Origin: Planctomycetota bacterium
Lineage (GTDB): Bacteria > Planctomycetota > Phycisphaerae > Sedimentisphaerales > Anaerohalosphaeraceae
NCBI GenBank assembly: GCA_013349435.1
Contig: DUZQ01000006.1
Span: 1-64,000, forward strand
DNA: 64,000 nucleotides
Reading direction: 5' to 3'
Below, in pieces: positions 9,338 to 19,300 of this stretch (position 1 is the stretch's first letter; each line of letters opens with the position of its first letter). The translations under genes were made by a program, and so were the position numbers. The notes below the pieces were generated by a model. It searched no databases. It had not been told where the DNA came from and saw nothing but the letters and a program-made list of their open reading frames with translations.

Positions 9338-11626
9338 ATGGATAGTGGGAACTTTGATTCGATCCTTGAATTGGCGGAAGTGAAGGTGTCCGAGTATCTC
9401 GAAGGCTCTCTGAAAGAGGGCCGGATCGACCAACAATTATACAATGAAGCAAAAAAAAATATTTTACCCAACCTTGCACGCTGGTTGAAGGATGCGCATA
9501 TTGACAAGCATCTGCCTCACCTCAAAGAGGGGATATGCAGTGCAATTAATAACAATAGGATTGAAAATGAAGATAAAAAGTGGGAAAACATTGTAAATGC
9601 CTTTCGCCAATCTGTTCGGTTCGGTACAGGCGGAATACGAGGGATGATGGCCCCCGATAAAGATTCCATTATCAGATTAAAAAGTGAGGGTATAGATGCT
9701 CCCATACTAAAAGGTCCGAATACGATTAACGACCTGGTTTTTTTGCTGACCTCGGTGGGAGTGGCGAAGTTCGGCAGAGACCAGCAACCGAAGTTTACAA
9801 AGGTTGTAATAGGCTATGACAGCCGGATTAGGGGATATGACTTAGCTGCGCTGGTCGCTCAATTATTCCTGGCTTATGACTATACGGTGTACTTTTTCGA
9901 TGCACCCTGCCCATACCCTGAGGTAACATTTGCAATTCCCGACAGCTCTATCAAGGCGGATGTAGGTATCCTTATATCAGCAAGCCACAACGACTACAGA
10001 TATAATGGTTATAAGCTGTCGTGCGGTAACGGCTCGCAGTTCGACCCGGAAGAGCGGGACGAAATGTATGAGAAATACATCGCAAACTCAAAACCTGAAC
10101 AGATTAACCTTGTGCCTTTTGACAAGGCGCCCGAGGGACGACTCTGGTTTCTTGGAGGCAACGAGTTGGTTGCGGGTTTTGACTACGCAGGAAAAGAAGA
10201 CTTTCTTATAAACATTCACGAAAAGCACCGGAATCACGTCAAAAGCTTTCTGCTTACCGAAGGCCTTGCAAAACAGCAAAATTCATCTTCCAACCCCTTG
10301 AAAATAGCCTATTGTGCCTTTCACGGTTCCGGTAACGTAGCGGTTCCGAGGCTTTTGAGGGAGGTTGGTTTTGCGGATGTAAGACCAATAACACATAACG
10401 GCTTAAACGACCTTAACGGATTATTCCCGTCTTTTTGCAGCGAGCCGGGGCGAGAACAGCAGCCTGACCCGGGCGACCCCCGCGCAGCCAAAATTGCGGT
10501 CGAGGCGTTCAAAAGTGAGTATCCAGGTCAATTCAAAGATATAGATATTCTCATAGGTACCGACCCGGATGCAGACCGCTGTGGTGTCGTGGTCAAAGTA
10601 CCTCAAAGCCAGCAGCACTTACATAACGGCGAAGATTACTATCTTCTTCCAGCCGATGATATGTGGGCTCTGGTGCTCTGGTATCGACTTCAGAGGGATA
10701 TTGAGAAGCACGGCTGCGTCAAAGATGCGGAGAAAAAATTTATTACTTTATCTCACACAACCTCAGACAGTATCACACATCTGGCCCGGAAACGCGGTCT
10801 TGGAGTAGTCAGAACATGGGTAGGCTTTGCTTCGCTAGCCGCTGCTACACGTGATGTCTGGGATCAAAAGACAGACCGGATTATAGACCTTGTTGACGGC
10901 AGGAACCTGAAGTATACCGACCTTTGCCATCCCTTTGTTTGTGATTGCCGGGGTATGGACAACGGCAAAAGGTCCATAAATGTCGGGGCGATGGAACAAA
11001 GCAACGGTTTTTCGATTTTAGGTGGCCCGCCGATAGATAAAAGGTCACTCGGTGTCGGGGGCCATGTCCGTGACAAGGACGGCACTTTCGCAGCATTGCT
11101 TATTGCTGAAATCGCGGCCTGGGCAAAGGAAAACGGCACTACGCTCATCGAATTACTTGACAAACAAATATATCTCGACCCGGATGTAGGTCTATTCGTC
11201 AATCTATATGAGCCGGACCCGCTTGACGGTGAATATCCCGGCATCGAAGGGGACCGACTCAAAAAGGCGATTCTCCGCAGGGCAATCGGTTATTTCCAGC
11301 TTGCCTTGAGCGGAGATCTGGAGATTGGAGGTCTTGGCGTAAAATCGGCCTGCATCTATCGAACCGGCAAATATGACACAATCTACCCGCCAAGCTACGA
11401 TTTTCAGTTCCCGGACGAAGGAGTGCGGTTTTTCTTTGATGACAAAAAACTGCAGCATGTTACAATCAGGCCCTCAGGAACCGGAAACGCGCTTCGTTTT
11501 CACATTCAGCTTCATGACGATTCGGTTACGGAATCGAATTTGATTGAAAAGAAGGCCCAACTACTGGCCCGGGGCAGAGCGATTATGGATAATATAAGAG
11601 ATTTACTCAAAGCACCGAGAGCCTGA
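9338..11626 (+). CDS. Phospho-sugar mutase (phosphoglucomutase/phosphomannomutase superfamily), long form
   Basis: RFGTGGIRGMM, SASHNDYRYNGYK, GTDPDADRCGVVV, RPSGTGNALRFH. Confidence 0.9.
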   Translation: MDSGNFDSILELAEVKVSEYLEGSLKEGRIDQQLYNEAKKNILPNLARWLKDAHIDKHLPHLKEGICSAINNNRIENEDKKWENIVNAFRQSVRFGTGGIRGMMAPDKDSIIRLKSEGIDAPILKGPNTINDLVFLLTSVGVAKFGRDQQPKFTKVVIGYDSRIRGYDLAALVAQLFLAYDYTVYFFDAPCPYPEVTFAIPDSSIKADVGILISASHNDYRYNGYKLSCGNGSQFDPEERDEMYEKYIANSKPEQINLVPFDKAPEGRLWFLGGNELVAGFDYAGKEDFLINIHEKHRNHVKSFLLTEGLAKQQNSSSNPLKIAYCAFHGSGNVAVPRLLREVGFADVRPITHNGLNDLNGLFPSFCSEPGREQQPDPGDPRAAKIAVEAFKSEYPGQFKDIDILIGTDPDADRCGVVVKVPQSQQHLHNGEDYYLLPADDMWALVLWYRLQRDIEKHGCVKDAEKKFITLSHTTSDSITHLARKRGLGVVRTWVGFASLAAATRDVWDQKTDRIIDLVDGRNLKYTDLCHPFVCDCRGMDNGKRSINVGAMEQSNGFSILGGPPIDKRSLGVGGHVRDKDGTFAALLIAEIAAWAKENGTTLIELLDKQIYLDPDVGLFVNLYEPDPLDGEYPGIEGDRLKKAILRRAIGYFQLALSGDLEIGGLGVKSACIYRTGKYDTIYPPSYDFQFPDEGVRFFFDDKKLQHVTIRPSGTGNALRFHIQLHDDSVTESNLIEKKAQLLARGRAIMDNIRDLLKAPRA

Positions 11627-11715
11627 ATTTGCCGAATGCAGGTAGTACGGTAGTCAATTTGTTGTATTAACTATAAGAGGTATAGGGGATTATTTCAGAC
11701 AAGAAAGTTTGTGCT

Positions 11716-13092
11716 ATGGACCCTTCAATTTTCAGAACAGACGATATACAGGGCATCTATCCTGATCAGCTTGATGAGGAGGGTGCGTGGAAGATAGGCC
11801 ATTCAACGGCCAAGTTTCTCAGGTCGCTGCTTCGGGGTTATGAGCGCGGCCAGCCGAACGCTCAATCACTATGCGTCAGCCGGGATATGCGAACGCACAG
11901 TTTGTCCCTGTCAAAGGCGCTGACTGAAGGTATGAACGCCAGCGGTGCCAATGTAATCGACATCGGCTTGGTAGATACCCCGCAGATGTATTTTGCCATC
12001 AACCACTTAGGCACCTGCGGGGGTGTGCAGGTAACAGCCTCACACAACGGGCCGAACTATAACGGATTCAAGATTTCAGGTCTTGGCGCAAAACCCATCG
12101 GTGCCGATACCGGCCTGAAGGATATCAAGCATATAGCGACTGCGCTTCTCCATACAAAGGCCAGGCTTACAGGCTCGGTGGAGAAGTACGACCTGACAAA
12201 GGAATATAAAAATCATGTTCTGAAGTTTCTTGATTCAGACTTGCGCAGGATAAAGATTGTCATAGACGCTTCCAACGGTATGGCGGGTCGGGTTGTGCCG
12301 GCGTTATTCGAGGACCTTCCGATTGATATTACCGGCATCAACTTCAAGCATGACGGCACCTTCAAACATCCACCCGAACCTCTTGTCGAGGCCAATCTTG
12401 TGGAGTTAAAGGAGGTTGTACTCGACAAGGGGGCGGATGTGGGCATCTGCTTCGACGGTGACGCCGACCGAATGACGGTGGTTGACGAGCAGGGGCGGGT
12501 TGTTACCTGTGACATTTTAACGGCTTTTATGGTGCCGTATTTTCTCGAAAAACATCCGAACTCGACCGTCGTTTATGACCTTCGAAGCAGCCATGTTGTA
12601 CAGGAGGAAATCATAAAATACGGTGGAATCCCGAGGCGCGAACGTGTGGGCCACGCCTTCATGAAAAAGACGCTCCGCGACAGCCACGCGATATTCGGTT
12701 CCGATCTCTGCGGCCATTTCTATTATCGAGACAACTTCTATGTGGACTCCGGCATGGTTACGTTAGTACACATCCTGAATGTGCTGAGCCAGAGCGCCGA
12801 GCAGCTGAGCGAGCTTCTAAGACCACTTAGAAGGTACAGCTTAAGTGGTGAGCTAAACTTCGAGGTTGACGATAAAAGCGAAACGATGAAAGCTCTTTCA
12901 AGGAAATATGGTGAGGGCCAGTATGACGACCTTGACGGGGTAACGATACAATTTAAGGACTGGTGGTTTAACGCCAGGCCGAGTAATACCGAGCCGCTGT
13001 TGAAGCTGAATGTCGAAGCAAAGACACCTCAATTACTCGAGGATGTTCTGGCCGAATTAGAGGATTTTCTCGGCAAGCCTGTTGATTATTGA
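11716..13092 (+). CDS. manB: Phosphomannomutase/phosphoglucomutase
   Basis: TASHNGPNYNGFKISG, DASNGMAGRVVP, CFDGDADRMTVVD, RPSNTEPLLKLNVEA. Confidence 0.9.
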   Translation: MDPSIFRTDDIQGIYPDQLDEEGAWKIGHSTAKFLRSLLRGYERGQPNAQSLCVSRDMRTHSLSLSKALTEGMNASGANVIDIGLVDTPQMYFAINHLGTCGGVQVTASHNGPNYNGFKISGLGAKPIGADTGLKDIKHIATALLHTKARLTGSVEKYDLTKEYKNHVLKFLDSDLRRIKIVIDASNGMAGRVVPALFEDLPIDITGINFKHDGTFKHPPEPLVEANLVELKEVVLDKGADVGICFDGDADRMTVVDEQGRVVTCDILTAFMVPYFLEKHPNSTVVYDLRSSHVVQEEIIKYGGIPRRERVGHAFMKKTLRDSHAIFGSDLCGHFYYRDNFYVDSGMVTLVHILNVLSQSAEQLSELLRPLRRYSLSGELNFEVDDKSETMKALSRKYGEGQYDDLDGVTIQFKDWWFNARPSNTEPLLKLNVEAKTPQLLEDVLAELEDFLGKPVDY

Positions 13093-13113
13093 ATTTTAGT
13101 CAACACAATTACT

Positions 13114-13842
13114 TCACAGGAGAAATTTTGCCGTTTTCGGTCGGCGGTGCATTAGTTCGGTGAAGTGGTAGATGAGTGCCTTTTCTATTTCGTTTAATGT
13201 TTTTTCTTCTGCGGTACCGATAAGATTGATATCGTTAAGAGCTGCCGCCGCTTTTGTTGTAAGTCTTATCTTATCGTTAAAGGTCTGCTCACAATCGGGA
13301 CAAATCAGGCCGCTGGCTGAGCTTGAAAAATGAATTTCGCGCCACTTATCGCTGAAAGGATTATGACAGTTCGCACATTCGCAGACGAGGGGTTTCGTAC
13401 CTACTTCGGCCAAAAGCGTTAATTGAAACAATATCAAAAGGCCAAGCCCTTCTCGACTATCGGCGCCGGCGATATCAATGAGGAATTGCAGGAAAGCGTC
13501 GAAAAGTTCGGCATGTGGGTCGAGCGGCTGAGTGAAGGCCTCTAATAATTCGGCTGCAAAGTAAGCACAGTTAAACGCGGCAAGGCTCGTTCGCAAAGAC
13601 AAAAAGCCTTTCTTTTGCTCGAACTCGGTTAAGGTGGCAAGTTTATCACCGCGTCCGGTTGAATAAACGATATCGCCGAAGCAGAAAGGCTCGATTGGAC
13701 CGTCAAACGCCGACCTGGTCCGTTTGGACCCTTTTGCAATCGCGCTTAGTTTGCCGGCCCGGCTTGTAAAGAGGGTTACAACCTGAGAAGTTTCGGAATA
13801 GTCCACCGTGCGCAGGCAGACGGCCCTGTCTTTTTTTATCAT
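13114..13842 (-). CDS. recO: DNA repair protein RecO
   Basis: MIKKDRAVCLRTVDYSETSQVVTLFTSRAGKLSAIAKGSKR; C-terminal CxxC pair and CPDC. Confidence 0.9.
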   Translation of the reverse strand: MIKKDRAVCLRTVDYSETSQVVTLFTSRAGKLSAIAKGSKRTRSAFDGPIEPFCFGDIVYSTGRGDKLATLTEFEQKKGFLSLRTSLAAFNCAYFAAELLEAFTQPLDPHAELFDAFLQFLIDIAGADSREGLGLLILFQLTLLAEVGTKPLVCECANCHNPFSDKWREIHFSSSASGLICPDCEQTFNDKIRLTTKAAAALNDINLIGTAEEKTLNEIEKALIYHFTELMHRRPKTAKFLL

Positions 13843-13963
13843 GGTCCAAAAATCCTTATGCCGTTTTGCAGCGAAGACCCCACGTAAAACGTCCTTCGAT
13901 AAAGTCAGGACAGGCGGGGCTAAATAACTCCCGTTCACTTATCTTCGGGCTCTGCTATTTACG

Positions 13964-15235
13964 TTATTGGTATGTTTTTTCCTCGGCCGGGCGTTTTTGG
14001 ATTCTTACCCGCTTAATTTTTCTTGCCTCGGCGTCTATAATTATAAACTTGACGTCTTCATACTCGAAGGTCTCACCGGTCTTGGGTATCGAACCTAAGT
14101 GCGAGAATACAAATCCGCCTAATGTATCATAGTCCTCATCCTCAGGCAAATCCAGCTCGAACTGGTCGTTCAAATCGTCGATGTAGGTGCGGGCATCGGC
14201 CACAATAGTCGTTTCATTCAGCTTCTTTATAGGTTCGGGGGGCCTTTCTTCATATTCATCTACGATTTCACCAACAAGCTCCTCGAGAATATCCTCTATG
14301 GTTACAATTCCCGCGGTTCCGCCGTATTCATCTAAAACGACGGCCAAATGAAGTTTTTGATTCTGAAACTCATGCAGCAGTGACTTGAGCGGCTTAGTCT
14401 CGGGGACGAAATAAACATCTCTCATTTTGCTGCGGACGTTGAAATCAGCGGCACTTTTGCCAATCTGGTCAAGCAGGTCCTTCGCATATATAAGACCGAT
14501 GATTTTATCGATATTTTCCTCATAGACCGGTATTCGTGAATGCCCCGCTTTAATTACGGTTTCAACAACTGTTGGCAGGTCATCGTCAATCCTGACGGCG
14601 ATAACATCGGTTCGCGGTGTCATAATTTCCTCGGCGGTGGTGTCGCCCAGTTCGAGGACGCCCTCAATCATCTCCATTTCTTCTTCATCAACGACGCCTT
14701 CCATTCTTCCCCGCTCGACAATACTGAGAATCTCTTCCTGCTTCTGGTCCTGCGTATCTTCGGCAGTTACGTCGGTTACACCTGCAAGCCTGCGAACCAA
14801 GCTGTCGTGAATTCGCAAAACAAACAACGCGGGCGTCGCCAGGTATGCGAATACATGCAGCAACTTGTGCGTTCTAGCCAGGATATTTTCTCCGCTGTGC
14901 TTGGCCCAGGAATGGGGAATCGCTAAAGTAAAAATGGAGAATAACAACAAAGCGATAATAAAGGTAAGAATATAGCTATTTTCGGCCAGTAAGGCGAAAA
15001 GCCCCAATACCATGCCGATGTTTGCAATAACACGAAATAAGGTGCTGGTTAAAATCAGCTTTTCAGCATTTTCAATAAGGTCCTCGACAACATCCTCTTT
15101 GTTTGCTGCTTTGAATGCCTCCTGTAGCTTGACTCGGGAAAATGTCCTCAGTGCCAGGTTGTTCAGTGAAAAGAACAAAGACCCGCCAACAAGCAGGCAA
15201 ACCAACAATACCAACCATCCGACTTCATTCTCCAA
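13964..15235 (-). CDS. HlyC/CorC-family protein (DUF21 + CBS + CorC_HlyC)
   Basis: EIMTPRTDVIAV, HSRIPVYEENIDKIIGLIYAKDLL, DEYGGTAGIVTIEDILEELVGEIVDEY. Confidence 0.93.
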   Translation of the reverse strand: MENEVGWLVLLVCLLVGGSLFFSLNNLALRTFSRVKLQEAFKAANKEDVVEDLIENAEKLILTSTLFRVIANIGMVLGLFALLAENSYILTFIIALLLFSIFTLAIPHSWAKHSGENILARTHKLLHVFAYLATPALFVLRIHDSLVRRLAGVTDVTAEDTQDQKQEEILSIVERGRMEGVVDEEEMEMIEGVLELGDTTAEEIMTPRTDVIAVRIDDDLPTVVETVIKAGHSRIPVYEENIDKIIGLIYAKDLLDQIGKSAADFNVRSKMRDVYFVPETKPLKSLLHEFQNQKLHLAVVLDEYGGTAGIVTIEDILEELVGEIVDEYEERPPEPIKKLNETTIVADARTYIDDLNDQFELDLPEDEDYDTLGGFVFSHLGSIPKTGETFEYEDVKFIIIDAEARKIKRVRIQKRPAEEKTYQ

Positions 15236-15290
15236 TTAGTTTTACTCCTTTAAGCCAGTACGCAGTTCTTAATTGACAGTTCGTCTCAAA

Positions 15291-15749
15291 CTACTTCCCA
15301 TATATTATACCAAAGCCGGCCTGCTGTAAAATCTCATCTTCCGTGCTGTGCATTTTTCGTCTTTCGTTCTTTTCGGTATCGCTAAATCCCAGGTTATGCA
15401 GCAGTCCGTGCGTTATATAGAGCGCTAGTTCAGCTTCGGTGGAATGGCCCCTTGCTTCGGCCTGTCTTTGGGCCTCATCGGCGTTTACTATCACCTCAAA
15501 ACTCTTGAGTTCTTTTTCTTCGGATAAATCAAAGCTGATTACATCGGTCGGCTCGGCGGTGTCCAGGAAATCAGCGTTGACTTTTTTAATGTCCTCATCG
15601 CCGACAATTGCGATATCAATTACCGCCCTTTCGAGGGGAAACCGCCGGCAAACGCGTCGAGCAAGTTCTTCGAGCCTATCAAAATCGAATTCAAGCCCCC
15701 GGCGGTTGCAGGTGATATCGACAGTAATATCAGTTTGCTCCGTGCCCAT
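15291..15749 (-). CDS. ybeY: Endoribonuclease YbeY-like (rRNA maturation)
   Basis: NADFLDTAEPTDVISFDL and ITHGLLHNLGFSD; position between corC and the 7TM-HD gene. Confidence 0.9.
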   Translation of the reverse strand: MGTEQTDITVDITCNRRGLEFDFDRLEELARRVCRRFPLERAVIDIAIVGDEDIKKVNADFLDTAEPTDVISFDLSEEKELKSFEVIVNADEAQRQAEARGHSTEAELALYITHGLLHNLGFSDTEKNERRKMHSTEDEILQQAGFGIIYGK

Positions 15750-15754
15750 TTCGT

Positions 15755-17293
15755 TCAGTTTTTTCCCGCCTGCTGTGGCTGTGGCACGTCCGTTTCAACA
15801 GGCTCATCGGGGCTGGTGGGATATGCTATTCTACCGTGATGGTGTGCCGCCAGAGACTTGGATATACTTGTTTCAATCTGACTCAGCTCTCTGAGCGTCA
15901 GGTCGCACTCGTCAAACTGACCGTCCTGAAGCCTTTTCATAGCCATATTGTGCACTACCGACTCTATCCTTGTCGGTGTCAGTTCAGTCAGTGAGCGCGT
16001 GGCACTTTCGACACTGTCAACAAGCATGACTATCGCGGCTTCTTTTGTTCTCGGCTTGGGTCCCGGATACCTGAACGCCGCTTCAGAAACAGCGGTCTGC
16101 TTCTCGTCCTGCTGTTTTTTGGCTTCATTGTAAAAGTATTCGATCAGAGTTGTTCCGTGGTGCGTTTCAATAAATTGCCGAAGTACCGTCGGCAGGCCGA
16201 ATTCCCTCGCAATCTCTATACCGTCTTTGACGTGGCCGACTATCACTAGTTGACTCATTGCCGGTGACAGTTGATCGTGGCGACTGGCCGAACCCATCGT
16301 GTTTTCGATAAAGTACGCGGGCTTGTTGATTTTCCCGACGTCATGATAGTACGAGCCTACCCTGCACAAAAGGCCGTTGGCGCCGACAGCTTCAGCGGCG
16401 GATTCGGCTATAGTGCCTAGCAACAGGCTGTGGCTGTATGTTCCGGGCGCTTCCATCGCGAGTTTTCTAAGCAAGGGCTGATTGGCATCGCTGTAGTCCA
16501 TCAGTGTCATGCTCGTTGCTATTCCAAACACCCTCTCAATCATCGGCAAAAAGCCCTGAATAACAAGCCCCACCGCAACCGTAATGATTGCCGCACTTCC
16601 GGACCTGTATGAGATAACGCCGAGAGTTTCTTTCTGAATAATTCCAAGTGCGGTCGAAGTTATAAAGACCGCCACGGAAGCAAGAATAGTAACTTCTATC
16701 AACTTCATCCGTGTTCGTATTTCTTTCAACGCAAAGCAGCACGTGATAACACCGGCCATCATTGTCAGAAACAATTCAACCTGAGGCAGCCTGCCCACGG
16801 CAAAACACGCCAGGATACAATAAAACAAAGTCATTCCGAGCGCGAATCTTTGATTGTAGGCTATGGTCAGGATTATGGCACTTGTTACCGCAGAACCTGT
16901 TGCCATGTAAACCGACTCAGGATAAAGAGAGCCGACTTTAGTTAGTATAAGCAGCACGACAAACAAACCGGCCAAGGCGATACTGCGAGCAGGCTTTACC
17001 ATAACTCTTTGCTGGTAGTGATGGATATACAAAGCGGCGCCCGCACAAACCAATACCACAAGGGTGGCCAAGGCAATGATTTCCTTGTATGGTTTCCACG
17101 CGAAAAAGCCAACCCCCTTAGAGGTATCTATAGCAAGTATAGAGGTGGTTGCAGCCACAAAAAAAACCCATATCAGCACGGCTGCCGGCAAAGTGCTGTT
17201 GGCAAGCCGGCTCAGACGTTCAAACCTTTCGGCGGATATATTGTCGCGCACATGCTGACGTCGAGCGCTTATTTTCTTTTTCTTAAGGACCAC
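15755..17293 (-). CDS. 7TM-HD type HDIG phosphohydrolase (PgpH-like)
   Basis: TM segments, then HSLLLGTIAESAAEAVGANGLLCRVGSYYHDVGKINKPAYFIEN. Confidence 0.9.
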   Translation of the reverse strand: MVLKKKKISARRQHVRDNISAERFERLSRLANSTLPAAVLIWVFFVAATTSILAIDTSKGVGFFAWKPYKEIIALATLVVLVCAGAALYIHHYQQRVMVKPARSIALAGLFVVLLILTKVGSLYPESVYMATGSAVTSAIILTIAYNQRFALGMTLFYCILACFAVGRLPQVELFLTMMAGVITCCFALKEIRTRMKLIEVTILASVAVFITSTALGIIQKETLGVISYRSGSAAIITVAVGLVIQGFLPMIERVFGIATSMTLMDYSDANQPLLRKLAMEAPGTYSHSLLLGTIAESAAEAVGANGLLCRVGSYYHDVGKINKPAYFIENTMGSASRHDQLSPAMSQLVIVGHVKDGIEIAREFGLPTVLRQFIETHHGTTLIEYFYNEAKKQQDEKQTAVSEAAFRYPGPKPRTKEAAIVMLVDSVESATRSLTELTPTRIESVVHNMAMKRLQDGQFDECDLTLRELSQIETSISKSLAAHHHGRIAYPTSPDEPVETDVPQPQQAGKN

Positions 17294-17310
17294 TTGTCCC
17301 CCTTTGAAAG

Positions 17311-18252
17311 TTATGTATTTTCTTTGTTTTTATCGTATGCCTGGACGATGTCCTGAACCAGCTTATGCCTGACAATATCGATTTCTTCCAGTTTAACAAA
17401 ACCGATTCCGGGTATGCCCTTTAATCTCCGGCAGGCATCAATCATTCCACTGGTCTGACCTTTCTCCAAATCTATCTGGGTGATGTCGCCGGTAATAATC
17501 ATTTTGGAGCCGCGTCCTAATCTTGTCAGCACCATCAACATCTGTGATGGTGAGGTATTCTGGGCCTCGTCACAAATTATTATTACCTCGTTAAGCGTTC
17601 TTCCACGCATAAAAGCAAGGGGGATAACTTCGATAATATCCATCTCTATGAACTTTCTCATCTGAGCAAAGTCCATCATATCTTCGAGGCTGTCGAAAAG
17701 CGGCCTTAGATACGGATTGACCTTGGCCTGCAAATCGCCGGGCAAAAAACCCAGTTTCTCACCGGCTTCCACCGCCGGCCTTGCAAGTACAATTTTTCTG
17801 ATTTTCTTTTTCTTCAACATCGAAACCGCCACGGCAACGGCCAGGTATGTCTTGCCGGTGCCGGCAGGACCGATGCAGAAGGTCAGGTCGTTGGCAAGCA
17901 TTGTTTCAACATATTCGACCTGGCCTTTTGTCAAAGGCTCGATGACGCCCTTACCGGAATAGACTTCTACAGCCTCGCTTTTAACGGTGTCCAGACTGTT
18001 TTGTGCCTGAGTAATCAGTTCGTTCACATCCGATTTATTTAGCGTACCGCGGCTGACGAGACGTCTTTGCATCCTGTCTATAATATCCGCGGTGCGATCG
18101 ACGTTCGGCTTGTCGCCCGTAATTACGATATTTCCGTCGCGGGCACTGATGCGAACATCCATAGCTGCACGCAGAGCCTTCAGATACGAATCAGCGGGGC
18201 CGAAAAGCTCCGCCCGCTGCGCATAAGATTCTAAGTGTATCTTGAGCTGCAC
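17311..18252 (-). CDS. phoH: PhoH-family ATPase
   Basis: FCIGPAGTGKTYLAVAVAV, ARPAVEAGEKLGFLPGDL, IICDEAQNTSPSQMLMVLTRLGRGSKMIITGDITQIDL. Confidence 0.97.
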   Translation of the reverse strand: MQLKIHLESYAQRAELFGPADSYLKALRAAMDVRISARDGNIVITGDKPNVDRTADIIDRMQRRLVSRGTLNKSDVNELITQAQNSLDTVKSEAVEVYSGKGVIEPLTKGQVEYVETMLANDLTFCIGPAGTGKTYLAVAVAVSMLKKKKIRKIVLARPAVEAGEKLGFLPGDLQAKVNPYLRPLFDSLEDMMDFAQMRKFIEMDIIEVIPLAFMRGRTLNEVIIICDEAQNTSPSQMLMVLTRLGRGSKMIITGDITQIDLEKGQTSGMIDACRRLKGIPGIGFVKLEEIDIVRHKLVQDIVQAYDKNKENT

Positions 18253-18265
18253 TGAATGTCTCTCA

Positions 18266-19132
18266 TCAATTCGCAGTAAGGGTAAAGAACAAATAAGCCA
18301 AGGGAGCCGTTACAAGCAGTGAATCTATTATATCCAATATTCCACCAAATCCGGGAACGGTTTTTGACGCATCCTTTTGCCCGGCATCGCGTTTTATCAT
18401 CGACTCGGCCAAGTCCGCAAATTGTCCAAGAACCCCGAAACACGTTCCGAAGATTACCGCGGACCACATATTCATTATACCACAAAAATAAGAAAACAAC
18501 ACAGCCACAATCAAGGCAAAAACAACAGCTCCGGCCAGGCCCTCCCAGCTTTTACCGGGGCTGATTTTGGGAGAGAACTTGCGATTTCCTAAAAGGGACC
18601 CGATTGCATAAGCACCTATATCAGAGGACTTTACGGCAAAAACAAACATAAGTAATTGCCACAAACCGAAGTCGATTCTAATACCAAGGACGAAGCCGGC
18701 CAGGAACCCAAGATAAAAAACGGCAAAAAAACCGGCTGAACAATTTGCTATCGCTCCATTTGGCCCGAAACCCAAACCCTGATAAAGCAACAGTGAAAAC
18801 AGAGAAAATGCAGTAACAAAAAGCACATAGTAAAGGTGAAATACAAGCGGGTTACTGAAAAACTGCCGCCAATACCACCCGGTGGCAAGAAAAATTGCAG
18901 CCGCTGTTACAATCGGTCTAAAAACCACCGCACCGGTCTTACCTATCAGATGGAACAACTCTAACTGGGCAGGAATTGCCAGCAGAATTATCAGAACGCA
19001 AAGGATGCTTGCCTGTATCGGTCTGTTAGCGGCGGCCAAAGTGAGTGAACCATCCAGGCCGCCGTCCAGGAACATCAATCCCGCAAAGGCTGCTGCCATT
19101 AACGAGCCGAAAAGCAATCTGTGTTTAATCAT
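18266..19132 (-). CDS. cdsA: Phosphatidate cytidylyltransferase
   Basis: KISPGKSWEGLAGAV and SMIKRDAGQKDASKTVPGFGGILDIIDSLL. Confidence 0.95.
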   Translation of the reverse strand: MIKHRLLFGSLMAAAFAGLMFLDGGLDGSLTLAAANRPIQASILCVLIILLAIPAQLELFHLIGKTGAVVFRPIVTAAAIFLATGWYWRQFFSNPLVFHLYYVLFVTAFSLFSLLLYQGLGFGPNGAIANCSAGFFAVFYLGFLAGFVLGIRIDFGLWQLLMFVFAVKSSDIGAYAIGSLLGNRKFSPKISPGKSWEGLAGAVVFALIVAVLFSYFCGIMNMWSAVIFGTCFGVLGQFADLAESMIKRDAGQKDASKTVPGFGGILDIIDSLLVTAPLAYLFFTLTAN

Positions 19133-19162
19133 AGTACTTCTTAATGCTCGAACTTTGGAGCC

Positions 19163-19238
19163 AAAACCTGCGGCAAAACAGCAGGCTAAATATTTAGGTT
19201 AAAACCCGCGGCAAAACCGCAGGCTAAATATTTAGCCC
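19163..19238. repeat. Two tandem copies of a 38-bp repeat
   Basis: aaaacctgcggcaaaacagcaggctaaatatttaggtt and aaaacccgcggcaaaaccgcaggctaaatatttagccc. Confidence 0.85.
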
Positions 19239-19300
19239 CACGTTTTACGTGGAGTTGGCTGCAATAAATTCAAATTTGACAGACTACGTAGTCGTTTCCG

